Shown here: positions 61,788 through 64,000 of the stretch, piece by piece | Position numbering within the stretch: position 1 is the first letter of the stretch | How the letters are laid out: each line of letters opens with the position of its first letter | NCBI RefSeq assembly: GCF_007673095.1 | Contig: NZ_VDYZ01000013.1 | Coordinates: 59,186-123,185 of the forward strand | Length of the DNA stretch: 64,000 nucleotides | From: Corynebacterium glyciniphilum AJ 3170 | Lineage (GTDB): Bacteria; Actinomycetota; Actinomycetes; Mycobacteriales; Mycobacteriaceae | Reading direction: 5' to 3' | Notes under the pieces: model-generated | The model's input: only the letters and a program-made list of their open reading frames with translations | The model's database searches: none | Told to the model about the DNA's origin: nothing | Position numbers and translations under genes: made by a program

Positions 61788-62839
61788 CTGGTTCCTCGCT
61801 GTGCGTCTCGGTGTGTCTGCTGAATTCGTCGGACTGCCCTGACCCTGACGGGTGCTGCCCGCGGGTTCTGCTCGATCTCTGCCTCGGAGGCTTTCTCCGA
61901 ACCCCGGGTGACAAGCTCGAAATCGGGGGCGTGGTCGGGCAGGGCGACAGGTAGTCCCGGTGGGGTGTGGTCCACCGTCAGGTCGGCGAGGGCCTTCTTG
62001 ACGATGCGGTCCTCCAGGGACTGGTAACTCATGAAGACCGCGACGCCTCCGAGATGGAGACGTGCCGTCACCTCGGGGATGACGGCAGCCAGGGAATCCA
62101 ACTCTGCGTTCACCTCGACCCGAAGGGCCTGGAAGGTGCGTTTGGCAGGGTGCCCCCCGGTGCGCCGGGACGCTGCCGGGATCGTGCGGTAGAGCAGTTC
62201 AACCAGGCGCCCGGAGGTCGTGAACGGCTCCGACTCCCGCTCACGGAGGACCGCCGAGGCGATCTTCCCCGCGAAGCGCTCGTCTCCGTAGGTCTTCAGG
62301 ATCCGAGCCAGGTCCCCGTGTGCGTAGTTGTTGAGGATGTCCGCGGCCGTGGTCGGCAGATCCGGGTCCATCCTCATGTCCAACGGTGCGTCCTGGGCAT
62401 AGGCGAACCCGCGGTCAGCCTGATCCAGCTGCATCGACGACACACCGAGATCGAAGAGGTAACTTGACACGCCGACCTCCCGGACCGTCTCCGGAAGTTT
62501 CCCGTCGTCCACCAGTGTGTCCAGTGCGTCCCCGAGCCCGTCGAACCTGGTGCGGTAGGCGAGGAACCGGTCACCGAAACGCGACAGGCGCTCCTGTGCC
62601 TGGTTGAGCGCGGCAGGATCACGGTCCAGACCGACAACCACCGCCTGAGGGAAGCTCTCGAGGAAGACCTCGGTGTGTCCACCTGCCCCCAGGGTCCCGT
62701 CGACGATCACAGGCGTCTCCGGCGCCCCGGCTGAGTCGACCCCCTCACCAACGAGTTCCACCATGCGGTCACGCATGACCGGGACGTGCCCGTGCTCGCC
62801 AGAGACGCGTGCGTTCTTGTCGTCATCGGCGACGGTCAT
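61784..62839 (-). CDS. rsmH: 16S rRNA m4C1402 methyltransferase
   Basis: 351 residues. SAM motif [15 protein letters not shown] near 47, [12 protein letters not shown] near 130, [16 protein letters not shown] near 240 and [13 protein letters not shown]. Methylates N4 of C1402 in the decoding site together with RsmI. Second gene of the dcw cluster, 207 bp after mraZ. That gap holds no gene and no clear terminator. Confidence 0.97.
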   Translation of the reverse strand: MTVADDDKNARVSGEHGHVPVMRDRMVELVGEGVDSAGAPETPVIVDGTLGAGGHTEVFLESFPQAVVVGLDRDPAALNQAQERLSRFGDRFLAYRTRFDGLGDALDTLVDDGKLPETVREVGVSSYLFDLGVSSMQLDQADRGFAYAQDAPLDMRMDPDLPTTAADILNNYAHGDLARILKTYGDERFAGKIASAVLRERESEPFTTSGRLVELLYRTIPAASRRTGGHPAKRTFQALRVEVNAELDSLAAVIPEVTARLHLGGVAVFMSYQSLEDRIVKKALADLTVDHTPPGLPVALPDHAPDFELVTRGSEKASEAEIEQNPRAAPVRVRAVRRIQQTHRDAQRGTR

Positions 62840-63046
62840 CGAGGAGGTCCTTTCTTCAGGGGCGGTTGTCCGGTCCCGTTCACTTCACGTGGTCATCACA
62901 ACGCCGCCGGGACTGTACACAGGGCCTCACCTGCACGGGCCCGTTTGATGTCGGGGAAGTACATCAAAGCAGGGTCGTCCGCGCAGATGAGGGCCGGCAC
63001 ACAGTCCCACCGGCGTCGCGGGGCATACGGCAGTCACCGACGACTG

Positions 63047-63478
63047 TCAGAGGATCCCGGCGAGAGAGTCGTCATCGCCGTCGGCGAAAGTGGACTCGTG
63101 CTCCTCCAGGTAGGCCTCCCAGGCCGCCGCGTCCCAAATCTCGATGAAGTCGACTGAACCGATGACGACGCAGTCCTTGTTGAGACCCGCGTAACTCCGG
63201 TGCCCGGCTGAGAGGGTGATCCTCCCCTGCTTGTCGAGCTCCTGCTCATCGGCACTCGCCGCCAGGTTCCTGACGTATGCCCTCGCCTGCGGGTTCGCCC
63301 GTGACGCCGCCGCTGCTTTCGCGGCGCGCACCTGAAACTCCGCCCTGGTGTGGACAGCGAGGCTGTGGTCCTGCCCGTTGACGACGACCAGCCCGTCCGC
63401 CAACTGCTCGCGGAACTTGGCGGGCAAGGTCAAGCGACCCTTGTCGTCGAGCTTCGGGGTGAAGGTGCCGAAGAACAT
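63047..63478 (-). CDS. mraZ: Transcriptional regulator MraZ
   Basis: 143 residues with two SpoVT/AbrB-type halves, each with the DxxGR loop ([13 protein letters not shown] and [10 protein letters not shown]). It forms a ring-shaped oligomer that binds direct repeats upstream of its own gene and represses or tunes the dcw operon. AAGGGGG lies 8 nt before the ATG. Confidence 0.97.
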   Translation of the reverse strand: MFFGTFTPKLDDKGRLTLPAKFREQLADGLVVVNGQDHSLAVHTRAEFQVRAAKAAAASRANPQARAYVRNLAASADEQELDKQGRITLSAGHRSYAGLNKDCVVIGSVDFIEIWDAAAWEAYLEEHESTFADGDDDSLAGIL

Positions 63479-63562
63479 GTCGGCCCCCTTCCCCGGTCAT
63501 CCGGACATCTGAGACGTTGTTGCCGTATGCGTTCTCTGTGAAGTTGTCCCGGGACCAGTCTG

Positions 63563-63587
63563 CCCCAGTGCGCCCCACAGTACCCCA
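63563..63587 (-). promoter_or_regulatory. MraZ box: three TGGGG repeats, 10-bp period
   Basis: Minus strand reads TGGGG-N5-TGGGG-N5-TGGGG (63583-63587, 63573-63577, 63563-63567). This is the spacing described for MraZ operators in E. coli. Located 85 nt before the mraZ start, so autoregulation of the dcw cluster is expected. Confidence 0.85.
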
Positions 63588-63704
63588 CTTCCAACCACAG
63601 TGACTAGCCCACGAGTCACAGAAGATGACAAAAATCGCACCGTGCACCGTCACAACGGCTGATGCTCAATGAAATTACCCCTTTGAACTGTGGTTATAAG
63701 AATT

Positions 63705-63729
63705 GGAGCACGGTGGGGGAAGGTGGGGG
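63705..63729 (+). promoter_or_regulatory. Second TGGxG triple on the opposite strand
   Basis: Plus strand: TGGAG (63705), TGGGG (63715), TGGGG (63725), again with exact 10-bp period. It lies beyond a TATAAC -10-like element for the minus strand. It could be a second MraZ operator at a distal dcw promoter. Confidence 0.5.
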
Positions 63730-63858
63730 TCTTTTTCTAGTCCAGGAGTGGAAGTCGGGCACGTCGGGCCCCCTGGGGCCGTCATCGGACGGTTCCTGAC
63801 GGCACGGTGGGGCGTTGTGGGGCACACGGGAGCGTGGGCCGTCGTCGGCCGAAGACGA

Positions 63859-63899
63859 CAAAACGGGCGGGCCCCGATCAGTGATCGGAGCCCGCCCGT
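63859..63899 (-). terminator. Strong terminator-like hairpin
   Basis: ACGGGCGGGC/GCCCGCCCGT (10 bp) plus an inner CCGATC/GATCGG (6 bp) with one mismatch, 3-nt loop; minus strand continues with TTTT. It is 33 nt after the transposase stop and would isolate that gene from the mraZ region. Confidence 0.75.
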
Positions 63900-63932
63900 G
63901 GGGTGCGCGGGGTCACGGAACCCCGCAGTGAA

Positions 63933-64000
63933 CTAGATGTAGTTCCCCGTGAGGTTGTGAACACGCGCTGAGGGAGTCAAACCTCCGATAGCGGTGTGGG
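63933..64000 (-). mobile_element. C-terminal end of an IS481/IS3-type transposase, cut by the window edge
   Basis: The last 22 codons before a TAG stop at 63933 read HTAIGGLTPSARVHNLTGNYI. This resembles the RPHTAxGG-xxPxxR ending of rve integrase-type transposases of IS481 elements. Only this end is visible, so completeness, family and terminal repeats cannot be judged. An insertion element here would mark the border of the dcw cluster. Confidence 0.65.

Larger units (their letters stand above)
63479..63932. other. 454-bp intergenic control region upstream of mraZ
   Basis: No gene supported. It holds, from the mraZ side: the minus-strand MraZ box triple (63563-63587), TACTGT as a possible -10 (63577-63582), a GTGACT-N8-AGTCAC dyad (63600-63619), TATAAC/TATAAG overlapping -10-like elements near 63693-63700, a plus-strand TGGxG triple (63705-63729), a pair TGGGG-N5-TGGGG at 63808-63822, and a terminator. 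The small open frame at 63703-63936 is not supported. Confidence 0.6.

Noticed and set aside
63703..63936. 77-codon plus-strand frame near the right edge
   Set aside because: Gly/Arg/Val-rich, spans the repeat boxes and the terminator hairpin; no ribosome site.

Overview
The window comes from a high-GC actinobacterium, almost certainly a Corynebacterium. The evidence is the mycolata-type gene orders (hisDCB, hisHA-impA-hisFI, the dcw cluster ending in sepF-yggT-wag31-ileS), MTB12-like lipoproteins, and an actinobacterial ileS T-box. An IleRS closely resembling the corynebacterial form supports the genus. Many start codons lie 6-8 nt after a TANNNT box, the signature of leaderless mRNAs in this group. 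The species cannot be fixed from the window alone.

Left part (1-15,140, all minus strand): an amino-acid block. From the promoter side it reads hisD-hisC-hisB-MFS, then hisH-hisA-impA-hisF-hisI-trpE-(Trp-associated membrane protein)-trpC-trpB-trpA-lgt-pyk. This his-trp-lgt-pyk chain is the order seen in Mycobacterium, not the separate trpEGDCFBA operon of C. glutamicum. No trpF is present. HisA keeps the Arg/Trp residues linked to the dual-substrate enzyme PriA, so it probably also does the TrpF step. trpG and trpD are not in the window.

Middle part (15,230-40,336): mixed housekeeping and less known genes. These are a TPR protein, a putative lipoprotein with a small membrane protein, a TetR regulator, a BRCT-domain protein, a small alarmone synthetase (relS), S4 and IMPACT-family proteins, and the replicative polymerase DnaE1. 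They are followed by an AAA ATPase with a DUF4143-type C-terminus preceded by three exact-period 23-bp repeats, nadA-nadC, a PLP aldolase/deaminase with a lactone oxidase, rarD, rluD and lspA. Two more lipoproteins, asparaginase, DNA polymerase IV and a DUF222-HNH protein end this part. Several convergent pairs overlap at their stop codons and leave no room for terminators.

Right part (40,411-63,587, minus strand): ileS with its own terminator and T-box leader, a 52-residue membrane protein, wag31, yggT, sepF, pgeF, then the full division and cell-wall cluster ftsZ-ftsQ-murC-murG-ftsW-murD-mraY-murF-murE-ftsI-ftsL-rsmH-mraZ. Most dcw genes overlap or nearly touch. yggS, normally between pgeF and sepF, is missing. 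Upstream of mraZ lies a clean TGGGG-N5 triple (MraZ box) and a second similar triple on the opposite strand. The window ends in the 3' end of a probable IS481-type transposase with a strong terminator.

Functionally, the right part makes lipid II (MurC-F, MraY, MurG) and the divisome (FtsZ, Q, L, W, I, SepF, Wag31). The left part makes histidine and tryptophan, which share one enzyme. lgt and lspA supply lipoprotein processing for the three predicted lipoproteins in the middle.
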